From Linyphia triangularis (taxonomy: Eukaryota; Arthropoda; Arachnida; Araneae; Linyphiidae): DNA of 64,000 bases. Location: contig OZ021730.1 of assembly GCA_963978545.1 (NCBI GenBank), positions 13,089,796 through 13,153,795 on the forward strand, given 5' to 3'. The notes below the pieces were generated by a model. The model ran no database searches. It saw only the letters and a program-made list of their open reading frames with translations, and was not told the origin of the DNA. Made by a program: the position numbers and the translations under genes. Below, in pieces: positions 22,538 to 37,400 of the stretch (positions are counted from its first letter, which is position 1; the number at the start of each line of letters is the position of its first letter).

Positions 22538-25500
22538 CTGGAAATAGAAAGTATAGATTAATAATCATACAAATACAAATAAAACTTCTATCTGAACGCA
22601 TTTTCTTTTTATAGAGCTTTGATTTTTTTTTTTTAATAAACATAAAAGTTCAATAAACATTTGTACATTCTATCTTAACTATATTATTTAAATTGAAATT
22701 TTTTAAAACTTTACTTCTTCCATTTTAAGAGAAATATATTTAGGAACATCTTTATAGTCCTTTGAACAAAAGTATGTATTTTGAGGTTCGAAATCGCTTT
22801 TGTCGCAATTCAAAGTTTTTTTGTTTTTTTTTTGAAATTTTGAGAATTAAATAACAAAATAAGTTGCATAGTATCATTAAAACATAAAGATAAGTTATCC
22901 TTATGATTAAATAAAAAGCTTTAGATATTTAAGTGATTGAAACATCTAAAAACAAAGTTTAGAGAAAATGAAAATTAAAGTAGGCGCAGCTTGTCATTTA
23001 TGAAACTTTTGCAACTAATAACTATGAAAAGTAAAATTTTCATTCCAATAGAAATATTTTTTTAATTTAATTTGAATCAAGATGACTTTTTGCATTGATT
23101 ATTTTTTCTAAAAATGATACAAATAAGTCCAACTTTTGAGATAGCGGTTTCTCAAATAACTTCCATTCAGATTAAGTCACTTGCCATAAAGAAAGTTTCC
23201 TCATGCTTTTCGTGGAAGAAACATATCAATGATGGGAGAAATAATCATAATTTAATCTCAATTGAAATAGGCCACCCAACTACAATTTTTTTCACAAAAC
23301 ACAGAAGGCATGATTTTTTTTTTGAAAAAAAATGTCAGGAGTCGAACAACTTTAAACAATTATGCAATAGATACTAGTAAACAGGTTAATATAATTCTTT
23401 AAGCTATATAAGGTGGGCAGAGTGAGTTTTCTAAAAAATTATGGAAGAATTTTAGGGATAATGCTAACAATTTTAGGGATAATGCTAACAATTATAGAAA
23501 TAATTCTTACAATTTTAGGCATAATTCTTACAATTTAAGGGATAATGAAAAAATATTTAGGGATAAAAGCTTGTTTTAATAGCAGCAAAAAAGTGCCAAT
23601 TTTCAAAAAAATTTACAATTATCAAAAAATTGAAGTAAAATTTTAGGAAGAAACAAAAATTTAAAGAACACTAGGAATTTTAGGGCAAATGCAACCTTGA
23701 CTTTTGTTCAAAACTACATTGCTGTTTTGTTTGACATCTATATAACGCCAATAAGTCACATTAAAAGGTGACACTTTGCAAGTGGTTTGAAACATATTCA
23801 AAGAGGTCTCACCTGAAAGAAAACTTCTTGTAACCTGCCCAACGTGGATTTGAACCAGTAGTTGTTGAAATCAATCCCTTCTGCTTCACAGCGAGAAATG
23901 TGTTCAGTCAACAACATTATAAACCTCTGACAAAAAGAGAAGTAAAATAAGTATTCTACATCACTAAACATGTAACAGTTTCTAAATAAGTTATTCTTAC
24001 ATTAAAAGCAATGATAACATTTGAATGATAACTTAAATATCTACAAAATACTACAGGGCTAAAAATGTGTTAAGTGAGGCTTCATGCAAATTCGAAAATT
24101 TACTGGGTGTTGAGTATGGTAAAAAACATTGATGAATCACGTGGCGGAGGTTGCTGAGTAGAGCAGGTGGTACCCCACTCAGCCTCCAACACACCTCATC
24201 TCTTCAAGGAAAAGATGCTGCTACTTTGTCAAACCACAGTTTGCCGGCTAAATTAATTGCCGACTCTGCTTTATTTTAAGTTAGGCTTAAGAAATAATTT
24301 TTACAATTTTAGGCATAATTCTTACAATTTAAGGGATAATTAAAAAATATTTAGGGATAAAAGCTTGTTTTAATAGCAGCAAAAAACATAGCATGAAACA
24401 TTTTGATCAGGATTGAAAAAATCCAGGTTAAAAAAATAATAATAATAATAATTTTTGTTTAAACCGTTTTTTTTAAAAACCCTTTTCTAATTACATGTAT
24501 ACATATTTATAAATAAAATTTAACATTAACTAGAATAATTAATGCTCAAATACCAATTAATATTCTTTCTAAAAACAATTTAAACTAAGTAAATAAGCAA
24601 TTGTTGCTACTTACGTGGACATTCAAATCATATTAAATTTTAATATTTTATTTAGAGATGCTATTTTTTAAATGCAATGTATTCAGTATGATACAATGGT
24701 AATTGTTTACTACATAATGCATGGAATATTGCTCTTAGATTCATAAGTAATGGTGATATATTATTCAAAATGATTTTTTTAAAGTTTAGAAATAAGTTAT
24801 TAAAACACAGCACTTCTATTTCAGAAACAAATTTAAAATGTAGCCTGTAATTTGAGTTTAATTAATAATTTTAAATAATTATAAAACATTAATATACCTA
24901 TTAGATTAATTTAAACACTTACTGTTCAATAATCTTTAATTACTAGATTTATTTTAAAATAGATTATAACTTATTCTATTCATATAATTTTTCATTTACA
25001 AAATCACTCATGTTATACTAAAAATGTAAATATTTCATTTAGTAAATTATTTTCTAAAAAATAATAGAAAGAAAACTAGATTCTTATTCCCTTTTAAAAA
25101 CAAATGTAAGATTTAACAGTTAGGATTTAACATTATGAATAAAAAACAAGTTTTGCAGCCTTTTTATATTATTTTTTTGCATTCACCATCATTCTATAAC
25201 TATTAAATTTTCAATAAATTTCTTTTGAAAAAGATATATTTGAAATGAAAAACTTTTGGTTGAAAATAGAAGTTATTTACAACTTTAAATTATCCTTTGA
25301 AATTTTTTTTTTTTTTTAGAAAAAAAAACCACTTGGTTAAACCATGTTAATCCTGATTTTGATTGTAAGCATCAGAACAACACAACAGTAAAAAAAAAAT
25401 TATATATATATATCCTTCTTCTTCTTATCAAGGACTATGGGGACTAAGGCACTTCTGCTTAAGCATTTTGTACCAACCCCATATCCCGTACAGATCGGTA

Positions 25501-28500
25501 GTGGGCAGTACTGCACAGGATGTAAGCTCACACTCGCGAGTGGGAGTGCACAAGTCTACCTATAGCCACCGAAGAGTTCATTTCTACCTCTTTCGATAGC
25601 TACCCGATAGATGGCAGCACTACCGACCGTATGTGGAACTTCTTAATTTAGAGGCAATACCAAGCAGAAGACTCCACCAGAAGACTTGGCTTTGCCACCC
25701 CCAGAGGTATTGATTTGTATGGGAACTTGGAGGACTTTGCGACCATGACTGATTTAACGTGCTCCAGTCACCATTAGCGAACACAGCGGTCTTTAGTCGG
25801 TCCCGGGCCCGAACTCGCAACCTCAGGGCTCACAACCTTCTAGTTGCGAGAACGATACTCTCCCGACTGGGCTACGCGGCCCACTATATATATATAGCAC
25901 ATATACATATCTTTTTTACAGTTGTTGATCTGATGCAAATTTAGGTTTGTATTTTTATGTAAATTTACTCGATTGTATAAAAGGCTTTATTTCAAAATCA
26001 TGAATTTTTTAGACGATTTTTAATGCAAGAATAAATTGCAAAAGATAGCTTTAAAGTTGAAAATTATCTGAATAGAATAAAAACAAAAGTTTTATTCCAT
26101 TCAGCTTGCATTTCTTTGCAACATTATTTTGCATCATCAAGCAAACATTATTTTGCTGCTGTAATTTTAATACCTTGTAACCTAGAACAAGCAACTGTTC
26201 AGGAGACTTTTAAAAAATAGCAAATTGAAACTGCTTGGTTACGAACAAGGAATTGTTAAAACAATCATACCATTACAATGCTTGTTCTGAGTCTGATGAG
26301 GTAATTTTCAAATGATCAGGTATGTTCGGAAATATATGAAGAACTTGTAAAAGAAAACATTAGTTTTTGAGTTATAAGGTATTAGAATTACAGCAACGAT
26401 TTACTTAATGTTTTATAGAATCAAAATTTAATAAATTCTAAAATAATTAGTACAAAACCCACAGCTATAAGTAATGCAATATTGAAACAATTTTCATTAT
26501 GTTTACTTTTATGAACAAGTACATACTTGGTTATAAACAAACATATCTACTACCCAAGTGCAACATACCTTAGAATATTGAGCTAAGTTTTTACTATAAT
26601 TTAAAATTCTTGAATTCTGACCTCAAAACCAATAGTATGTTCTTCTCAGGTTCAACTGATTAAAATGGCTGAGAAGTTATCATAGTTATTTAACTAAAAT
26701 AAGTGGAAACACTTAACGTAAAACAAAACAGCTTTTTTAAGGAAAACATTTTCTCAACCCTTATTAAGAAAAAATAAACAAAGTAAAAACAAGAATGTGT
26801 TGCTATTCCGCAACAAATAATCTATAAAAGCTTTATCTACAGGTCAATTCTAAGCACCTGTAAGGATTCAGAGACAAATCCCAGGTGACTGGATCTAAAG
26901 TTACCCTCTACAATACCAAGTGAGCCTGATAGTTAAAGGGCCACGGAAAAGTAGAGGTTGGTTGTTTTCAGATTATCTGGCGCCGTCAGCAACACGAGGG
27001 CTATAATGCGCCGAAACATTCGTCATTAGACAAGCCAACATACATTTACCGAGACTCGAACCCGCAACCTCGCGGTCTAGAAGCTAGCCCGCTAACCACT
27101 ATACCGTTTGGTCGGCCCGGAAAAGTACAGGGTTAATACAAAGAACCATTCATTTTCAAAACCTGATTTATTCAAAAGTATTATACTTACAAATATGATT
27201 AATGTATAAAAATAACTACAAACTATTCAAGTTTTATGCTAACTCTACAAATGTTATATGTGTCCCCCTGGTCACACAACGCACGTCTAGGCGGTAGTTC
27301 AATTCATTCCACACATTTTGTAGCATGATCGATGAAATGTTCATCAATGCATCACTGATCCGTTTCTTCAGCTCTTCTATCTTTTTTGGTAGTGGGGGTA
27401 CATAAACAATGTCGTTAATGTGTCCCCAAATGAAGAAGTCACACGGTGTTAAATTCGATGACCTGGGAGGCTAGGGCAAGAAAGCGAGGTCATTATCACC
27501 AACATGGCCAATCCAGCGATGCGGAAGTTCATCATTCAGGTAAGCACGGACATTGAGGCTCCATTGAGGGGATGCCCCGTCTTGTTGGTAGACAAAATCC
27601 GTAGAATCTTCGGCTAGTTGCGGAAGCAACCATAACTGCAACATGTCTAGGTAAATTGAAGTATTCACAGTCTTCTCTCAATGAAGAGAAACGGTGTTGT
27701 GTGACCAGGGGGACACTCATAGAACATTTGTAGAGTTAGCATAAAACTTGAATATTTTGTGATTATTTTCATATATCAATCAGATTTTTAAGTATAATAC
27801 TTTTGAATAAATCCAGTTTTGAAAAGGAATGATTTTTTTGTAGTAACCCTGTACAATCACAGTACAATGAAGTTTTTTTTTAAAACTGAAGTTCTCTTAC
27901 TATTTGTAAGGTTATAGCAGATTGTTTAACCACACGGAGTCCTGTGGCAAATAAATATCATGGTACATGCGACTGTAAGCAACCAGTTACCTCAACCCTG
28001 ATACTTTAAATCAGCTTTTCTGGAGAATTGTGAAAAATTTACTCTGATCATTCTTTACTGTAACCCTTCAGTTTTCATCTATCACAGTTCTGTGAGATGA
28101 GACTGATTCTTCACTACTGATATTACAAAGCAAGGCTACAGATGTTTTACCCTTCTTACCTGAAAGATAATAAGAAACAGATTCTTCAGCTCACTCTGTG
28201 CTGTATCCAATTTCTCCTCAATCTCCTCGATCATTTCTTCTGAAGGCCGTACGTGGTTTGAATCTTCGTCATCCTCATCATCTTCCTCCATTGCATCATC
28301 CTGAATTGAATGAACAGCTTAGTCAAAAAGCGCAATGCATATCTACTATAGTCAGTATATAATACCTACCTTATGGTCAGTGTATAATACCTACCTTATG
28401 GTCAGTATATTATATCTACCTTATGATCAGTATGTAATAGGGGACATATATTACACAACAGTCAAACGTCCGAACAACCAATAACCGAAACAACCCAATA

Positions 28501-31455
28501 TCTGGACAATTTTGTGGTGTCTTTAAAAAAAAAAAAAAAAAAAAAAAAACGGTAGCCATTGCAGAACAGCTTTAAAAAAGAGCACAAATTTGGGTGAGGG
28601 GGAGATTAAGGAGCACACCTTGTGTGAAATTTTGAAAACAATATTTCGATAATCTATACCTTTAAAAATAACATACTAAAATTTCAAATGAATATTTCAA
28701 ATAGTTTTTGAGTTACAGTATGTATGATTTTTATCTATTCAAAACAATAAAATCAATCATTTTATCTTTTAACGCGTTTTTCTCTGAACTACATTTTTCA
28801 AATTTGCAGCAGTTGTAACTCGAAGACAAATCATCCGATCGCTTTGATTGACTTTTCAGCTTATTTTTTTTATGTTTCTCTGTACCACCAGTTTTTTGAT
28901 TGTATAAAAAATGTAATTTTGGCAGGCCAAAAATCATCCAATTTTTTAGCAAAATTCAAATTTTTTTTTCAAAATTCTGCCATTTTGTTAAATTTAAATA
29001 TTTTTCACAATCGTGGGTCATTGCAAATACCTTCTACTTTAATAATCTTTTTTATTTTATTTCATTCATGTTGAAGACCGCAATCACTGCAGCAGTGGAG
29101 GATCTTTTTTTTTTTAGTGACTTGGGAGATAGCGAATAACTAGCTGATAATTATATTTTTTCATTTGAAAATTTCAGTGTATATTCATTACTTATGTATA
29201 AATATATCCTCAAAATCTTAAAACATTTTATGCAGTAGTTTTCGTTAAAAAAATTCCCCAAAATCACCTTTTTTTTAGGAGGTCACACTAGGTGTGCCCA
29301 TTAAGAAAATATCGACAAGATCACGATCTCGAAACCAAATTTACTGGTTCCTAGAAGAGTGACCATAGATGACGGTGCCTTTTAAGGCAGATTCCGTCAT
29401 TCTGATTAAGTTAGGTCAGTGATTTAGATATTTTCTGCTACCCCAATTGAATTGTAATTTTCCTGAATATTTTGAATTCGAAATGCTGAAAAGGGTTTCT
29501 GGTTCTGGAGATGCAAGGCATGCGAAAAGAAAACGTAAAACATACTAGTGAAAACCTGCAAGGTTTTGTAAAGGCGTTCGCAAATCGGCAGTGTGGAGCA
29601 TTGCAAAGGCATGAATGGACAGGACATTCTCACGAGAACTTTAAAGAATGCCTGTTATAATGTGTGGCCGACGACATTGCTTTGCAACGATAGATACTCA
29701 AGATGACGATTTTGAAGGCTTCTGTATTTTAAAAAACAACGTAGAAATAGACGAATCAATAGAATTCGTAAGAAGAACAAATTGAAAGAAGTGATTTCAG
29801 AAGTGTTTAATTGCAATGATGGAACGCCTACCATTTGTCAATTGTCAGACAGTAAGGCTGCATTCGAAAATTTCCACGATTGCCGATAATGAGAAAAGCA
29901 GCAATGAAGTTACTGAAAGCAAAATTCTGCTTGACGATTTGGTAGGAATTTCGGACTTATCAATAAAATGACTACAACAAAGGGACTTCATAACCGACCA
30001 AGAAATTATGTCTGTCTACAAAATTAAGAAGTTATTGAAAGAAAAGGCCAAACTATTCAACAACTTACTTTCAAAGAAATATTTAACAATAAATCTTGAT
30101 AAGATGTATGAGTTTAAAAAAATTTCAATCTTTAATTATTATTTAAATAAACACTTGTGTATTTTTTTATTTTAACTTTTTGCAATGAGGGAATACCCAT
30201 TTTATTTTGAGGATCTAACATCCGGAAAATTTCGAAATTGCAGAAGGCCCAGCGATTCCGGATTCGCTACTGTAGTAACATCAATACCTGGTATAATCAT
30301 GGTGGCTCTTAAAAATGAACTTTTATCTTTAGCAATTCAAATTTAACTTAAATAAAAAATTACATAATCTTACTTTCTTAACTTCTTTAATCTTACTTAC
30401 TTAACTTCAAAATTTACATAAATTACAAAAAAAAAAAAAAAAAAACTATAAATTTTTTTCTTCCTAAGTACAAATTGTTTTTAATTAAAGTTTCCCAATT
30501 TAGATCCATTTGCGACACTTGTAGTATTCAACGGCATACATATTACTCAGATAACAGAGGAATTATATGAGCAAAAAAAAAAAAAAAAAAAACCTCTGTA
30601 CATATTTTTGTAACAAGGATGAAAATTTGCCAATATATAAACCTAATTGCAAGACAACTTTACAGGCAACTTACAACTTATTGCAGAGAAAGTTTTTAAA
30701 ATTAAGTTTTAGAAAATGATAAAATAAGTTTTTGAATATCTCTTTCAGTACCCAATTTTGTTATTCAATAGTCTCATTTACAAACATTTGATTTTGTTAT
30801 TAAAAAAAGCATATACAATTAAATATAATTTTTCCATGATCTGAGTAGTTTCTCTCTATATTAAAAAAAAGAAGGAACCGATGTGTTGTATATTATATAT
30901 TAGATATCATAAATTAGATATATCTCAATAGTACATTTAGAATAATTCTAAATTAAATTGACCCTCAATAGTAAATTTAGAATTATTCTAAATAAGATTG
31001 ATCCTCTCTAGTAAATTTAGAATAATCCTAAATTAGATATTAGATCCTTTACTATCCTCAATAGCAAATTTAGAATAATTCAAAATTAGATAGATTTTCA
31101 ACAGTAAGTTTATAATAAATTTAAAACAATGGAAAGAATAGTGTAAGAAGAACAATGATAATCATTTTTTAGAATACAAACCTATAGTAAAAATTATCAC
31201 AAAATAAATATTATTATTAGTTTTTAGAGCAAATAAATATCAATTGTGGTTGGGTGATGGTAAACCTCATTAAAACCATTTTTGGAGTAAGGCAACAATT
31301 ATTTTCTAAATATTCACATACCTGCCAACATTGGCATTTTCAAATTAGTACAATTTTTACGGAACAAATATTTGCATTCCTATGACTCATGGAAAGTCAA
31401 ATAGCGACAATATTTATGAATGTAATATAGAAATAATAGAAATTCTATTACAAAT

Positions 31456-31490
<35 letters not shown>

Positions 31491-34400
31491 CATAGTATTA
31501 AATTGCTCTCAAATATAACAAATTGTTACATTTTAGCACAAAATGGAAATTATAAAATAAAAAAACTAACTTGGATTTAAAAATAAATCAAATTTAAACT
31601 TTACGATGAAATCTCTCATGAGGTTTAAGATTTAGTCTACATTACACCTAAATAAAACATGCTTTATGACACAAAAACTCTAGTGAAACATACAATGAGT
31701 TGGTGGTATTCAAAGTGTTTAATCACACGCACAAATATCAATTATGCAGGCTTTCAAATTCGTATTATTACATTTGATGTTGTCACTGTGCTTTTTAGAA
31801 TTGATATGAACTTCGACATCAGTAAATCCTCCATGAGAAATCTTAATATCAGATGCATAGATAGAGCAGAATGCAAAATTTGTTTCTTTGTTTGAATTTC
31901 TGATGATTAGAAGTAAACCGCTTGGTTTGAAGTAAACTCCAAAAAAACTTGATATTTTCTGGAATTTTACACCAGGATTGTTTAACTTGGATATTTTAAA
32001 ATAAATAATTAAGACTAACAAAGAAGCTGAAAACCGAAAGTGCTTTAATCTCTAAAGTCCGAGAAAACGAAACAGTCGTTCGGTGAGTGCCGCCAAAACA
32101 ATTGAAAACGGCGGTGTCGCGATTTAGTGCGCAGCGTTGGAGTACGGTCCAAAAGAAGAAAGAATAAAAAAAAACTAAAGCACTTTCAGTTTTCTACTTT
32201 ATTATCTCTAAAGTTCGAGACAACGAAACAGTTGCTTGGTTCGCCAAATCCCGTCGGCAACACAGATGAAAACAACGAATTTCCGGCGCCGCGCTTAAGT
32301 ACTTTTATTATATACGCCCAACATTATTGTACGGTCCAAACAAAAGGAAGAACCAAAATCTAAAGCATTTTTGGTTTTCAGATTCTTTGTTAATCCCTTA
32401 AGTCTGAGGCAAAGCAATAGTTGTTTGGTTCGCCAGGTCCCGTTGGCAACACAAATGAAAACAGTGCATCCCCGGCGCCGTGTTTAGTGCTATTATTTAC
32501 GCGCAAGTCCAGTACTATTATTTACGTTTTGGAGTCCAGTCCAAAAGAAGGTAGAATTAAAAAACTAAAGCACTTTCGGTTTTCTGCTTCTTTATTAATC
32601 TGTAAAGCCCGAAAAATCGAAGCAGTGGTTTGGTTTGCCAAATCTAGTCGGCAACAGAAAAGAAAACAATGCATCCTCGGCAACGCGCTTTAGTGCTGAA
32701 CATATGCGCAATCTTGGAGTGTGAATAAATATTTTGACGGACGCGGCAGCTTTGGAAAATCGTTTCGGTTTCGTTGGTGACTTAAAAAAATATTTATAAT
32801 AATAAAAAAAAAAACGGTTTTAGGGAAAAAACGAAAAGTACCGTGAAATCCGTACGATTTTTTTAGCTGTTCGTACACCCGTACAAAACAGTAAAAATCC
32901 GTACATTGTACGGATGATTCGTACAAGTTGGCAGGTATGTATTCATGTTTCTTAGGGCAAAATTCAATATCCTATTAAAGTTCTTTCAAAATCAGATATT
33001 TAAGCTAATGTCTTGTTTTCTTTCCATATTTCAATAAAACGTACAAAACACTCTCAAATGTAGATCTATTTCCTCTCAAATAATTTTTTTAGCTTAGTTC
33101 CATTTATTATATTGCAACTATGCAATCATTCATACAAATACAATAAAACAATGCTTAATCATTGCATACAATAAAACAATTAAATTACCTTATGTAGTTT
33201 CTTCTTTGCTTCGTCAACTTGTTTTTGAATGTTTGTAACATATCTTATCATTTTCCTTATAGTTAAATGCAATATCTCCCAAATGTAAAATCTGAAATTA
33301 ATAAATAAAACTCTATAAAATGTACAATTAATAGTTATAAAAACTTCATTAAACCAAGCTAAGTGTGTTAGTAAATAATGCTAATGATATTTCAAACTTT
33401 TTATTAATGAAGGAAACAGTTGAAAGCATCAGCTGTTTTGTTCATTAGTCACTTACTTTGGGAATTCCATAGCCATTTCTTTTGAAAACAGCCAATTAGC
33501 TACCGCAGAGCACTCAACAACCTTTGCCTTAAGGAATTTGGTTACTAAGCCAACCATCATCTAAAAAAAAGAAGCAAGTTATACAATTTTCTGGTACAAA
33601 AGTTTTACAATATTCACAAAAAGCCTTACATTAAAATAGTCAGATTTAATTTTATAAATTTAGTTTGGAAGCAAATCTAAAAATTAACATATAACAGGAT
33701 AGCTGCAAAATTCAGGTTGGTTGAATTTAAACTTATTTGGTACAAGGGTAACACAAGGGTCAAACTGAGTCGACAAAATTCAGGAAAAAAAGTTCCCCGA
33801 TAGATTTGTATAAAATTCCCCGATTTTACGGTAAGCTTTTTATCAAATTTCCCCAATTTTTCTAGATATGTAGATCAAATAAAACATTTATGCCAAAGAG
33901 ATAAAATGCCATTTTTAAAAATAGCTTTGGCAGTAATAAAAAGTTCAAATTATACCGTAACATGAAACTTCTAACGATTAAAAAATTCTTCGTGAAAACG
34001 GCACCAAAATACATATAGACAGGGAAATGTACCTTCAAAATAATAAAACAATTGCCTGATTTCAGAAAAATTAAAAAAAATTCCCCGATTTTTTCAAAAT
34101 TTAAAAGAATTCCCTGCAGAAAGATCCCTGACATTTCCTTGATTGCCAAGTTCAGTGGCTACTATGTATAAAGTCTTTTTCCTTTATTTTCAATAAATTA
34201 TTCTGTGCAGCTCATCCAAATTTGTTGAAACCAAAAGAAACTAAAAATAAGCTTTATTATGTGAAAGAATAAGTTTCCAATTTAAAGTACTGATTAAAAA
34301 AAATAAAATATTTTGTCTGTCTACAGATTTTTTTTAAAGTTAGGTTATAGTTATTTGTAGTTTAAAGGAGTAAAGCCTTTTTATACTTCTTTAACCTTTA

Positions 34401-37400
34401 GAAGTCGGGAAAATTATTTCAACAGATACTTTAAAAGACGGGACTTTTAGTAACAATGTCATCCCCTCCTTAGGTACCACCTACTATGTTGGAGGGTAGA
34501 TAACGAACCGAAAGGAAGTGGGGCTTTCAACCCCCCATGGAGAGAAGAGGGAAGATAGGGTTTCTGAGAATCCCCAATCCCTTCTAACTCCCTGTTTTAT
34601 GGGGGGAAATATCTTGAAAACTGTTTTGCAAAAAAATAATAGTTTTGATCAAATTCAAGTACAAAAATAAGGTTCATATGGTCAGTACTTTCAATTGAAT
34701 TTTTGGTGGAAGTTTTTTAAAAGAATTCTATTTGAAAAATTCATATCAATTCACAATTATTTGCTTCACAATAACGAACGAAAATCGAAAAAATTATTTC
34801 AATACTTAAAAAGTGGTATGTTATGTAATAAATAATTGCCGCGATAGGGAAATGTCTTACTTTTAAGAAAGCGTTTTCAACTTTTTTTTTTTAATGCTCT
34901 AACTTTTAGGAATAAATTAAAAATTATCAATGTGTTGAAATTGATTCTTGCACAAGTCATATTTTAAAAATTATAATCTCATAGGGTTACGAAGTATTTG
35001 TTATTTTGCTTCAATTCAGTCTTTTAAACACTTCATTACTTAGGGAACACGACAAAAATTAGCCAATGTTCTTTTTTCCCGAGTGTGAAGGTTTGCGATT
35101 TGTTTCTAATTTTATGTGTGTGACTGCCTGAAAAATCTGTAGAAGCCTAATTAATCCACTTGCCGTCATCTAATAGGCTTTTACACACTCCCATTTAACC
35201 TATCATTGTTGAAACTCTTTCCAGTTGCCAAAATAATTTTAATAAACATAAATAAAAGACAAATTAGGCTAGAATGTATAAATTGACTATGGAGTGAATT
35301 CTAATGAATTCAATATTGCGTTACTTAGTAACGCTATAATTGAAAGAATTTTAACTCATCATTTTTTAAACACTTTCCTAGTACCAAATTTTTTTTAATC
35401 AGAATAAATAAAAAGGTATTTGAATGTGAATGCATAAATTTACATTCAGTTTCAATCAAATTTTGAAATTCAGTTTGCCGCAAATTTTTCTGATAAAATT
35501 GTTTTCAATATTTAAAATTCGATGCAAACACCAAGAATACTTTGACAATAAAATCGGCACTGTGTTAATGAATACAAAAACTGGAAATGAATAAAAGGAT
35601 TTATATTAAAAACCTTGTTTTATGGATAATATTTTTATTTATAAATACTTTCTAATACAACTTTGTATTCCCATTTGTTAAAAGGAAAACAATTTTAAGC
35701 ATATTTGCTTAATATTGTGTAGTTACTAATTGGTTTCTGGATAAATATTTTTTCAATATTTTAAATATGAAATACTATACATCAGGGATGAGTTTGGTAA
35801 AAAATCAAAAAGCTGAAAACAAAACTCCAAACGTTTTATGGGTAAAACACATTTTAAGATATACTTTAAAAAATTGTGGTTTTCCATGTGTGTTTATAAC
35901 ACTGCACCTTCTCTGTCTGTCCGTAAGAAAAATGGTTCAAAATAGAGGCACCTAGATGTATGGACACACTTTGTGCTGTCATCAGACATGTTATAGCTTC
36001 AACAAAAAAAAAAATCCTTTAAAAGCAACGGAATCCGGCAAAAACTTCAAATTTTCAACAAGTCAAACAACTTTGAGCAACTATACCATATTGACAAACA
36101 GGTCAAATATAATTAAACCTAGTTTTCTAAATTTTTAAGCTACATTTTAAGTACTAACATCTTTACATTTAAATTTTTATTCCTACTGTTCAGCTTGTTC
36201 AATAAAATAAAAAGCAACAAACAATTTGACATACAATTGCAGTTAAAATAACAACTTTAAACACAGCTTCTTTAGAATTTTTTTAATTGGGACTAATTTT
36301 CAGAATATTTTTATACAAAATGATATAAAAATTTTAGTATAGATTCACATGAAACGGCGAAATCGATCCTTACTTATCGGCACTAATCACGGATATAGCG
36401 GCTATCGCATTTACGGAAGTCTAGGTGAATGGCTACAAAACGGTATTGAAAATCTCGGTAATAGTCGGTATTGTATCAGAGTAAACCTCGGCGAAAATGA
36501 CCAACATTCTAACGAAAGCAATAGCGTTTGCAATACAGGCGAAAATCTAAATATCAGCCGAAATGAAAATCGCAACAACGTGCGTATCGGCGATAGCGAC
36601 CACGATATCTGCACAAATTTCGGTAATATCGACATTTTCTTTGTAATACTAGAGCAAATTTCGGTAATATCGGATGTTACCAAAGTACGGCATTCCACGA
36701 AAAAACAACTCTCACGCCAACTGAAATATCAAAGTTAGAACCTAATAACCCAACTCTCAACAATAACGCTATTGTATGGGCGTATTAACACTCGACGAAA
36801 ATTCGTCACAAAATCTCGGCGATAGCGCAATTCCTCACGGTAATATCAACATTCTTTCGGTAACATCGAAGCAAATCTCAGATTTTACAACAGGGTAGCA
36901 CACTCAACGAAAATGCCCATCCCATAAACGTAATCAGCGTTAGCGCCGAAGATATCGGAACAATTCTCAGCAATAACACTGTTATATCAGCTTAATACTC
37001 CGGGAAAATGGTCACCACAGCAACCTAAATCACAGCAATAACACACGTCCCAGCCACACAAATCTCGGCAGTGGCGGACATTACATCAGCGTAACGCTTA
37101 ACGAAAACAAGCAACACATACTATCGTAAATAAACGATAGTTCCGTGGATGTCAGACTTGGAAGCAAGCGCATTATTAGTATACGTTAATCGCGTGAAAT
37201 CGTAAAAAGGAATTTACATTTTGAGCAGAGAAAAAAATGACACAAAAGGTTCAAATTTCGGCGCAGTTGGAAGTACACAAAATGCGAGTTTGAGAGCCAA
37301 TCTGACTAAAAAAATGCATTTCAGTGGATTTTTGTACTTGGAGCAGGAATAAGGCAGGAATGTGATGCGACCCCTGAGCGATAGGTTTCCCGATCTTTCG

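Noticed and set aside
32127..32693. Two small plus-strand open frames
   Set aside because: They repeat each other because they lie in the 180-bp tandem array inside a hAT-like element.
36349..36738. 129-codon open frame as a gene
   Set aside because: It lies in a motif array that is duplicated downstream in a broken form; the opposite strand is also open. The openness comes from repetition of stop-poor units.
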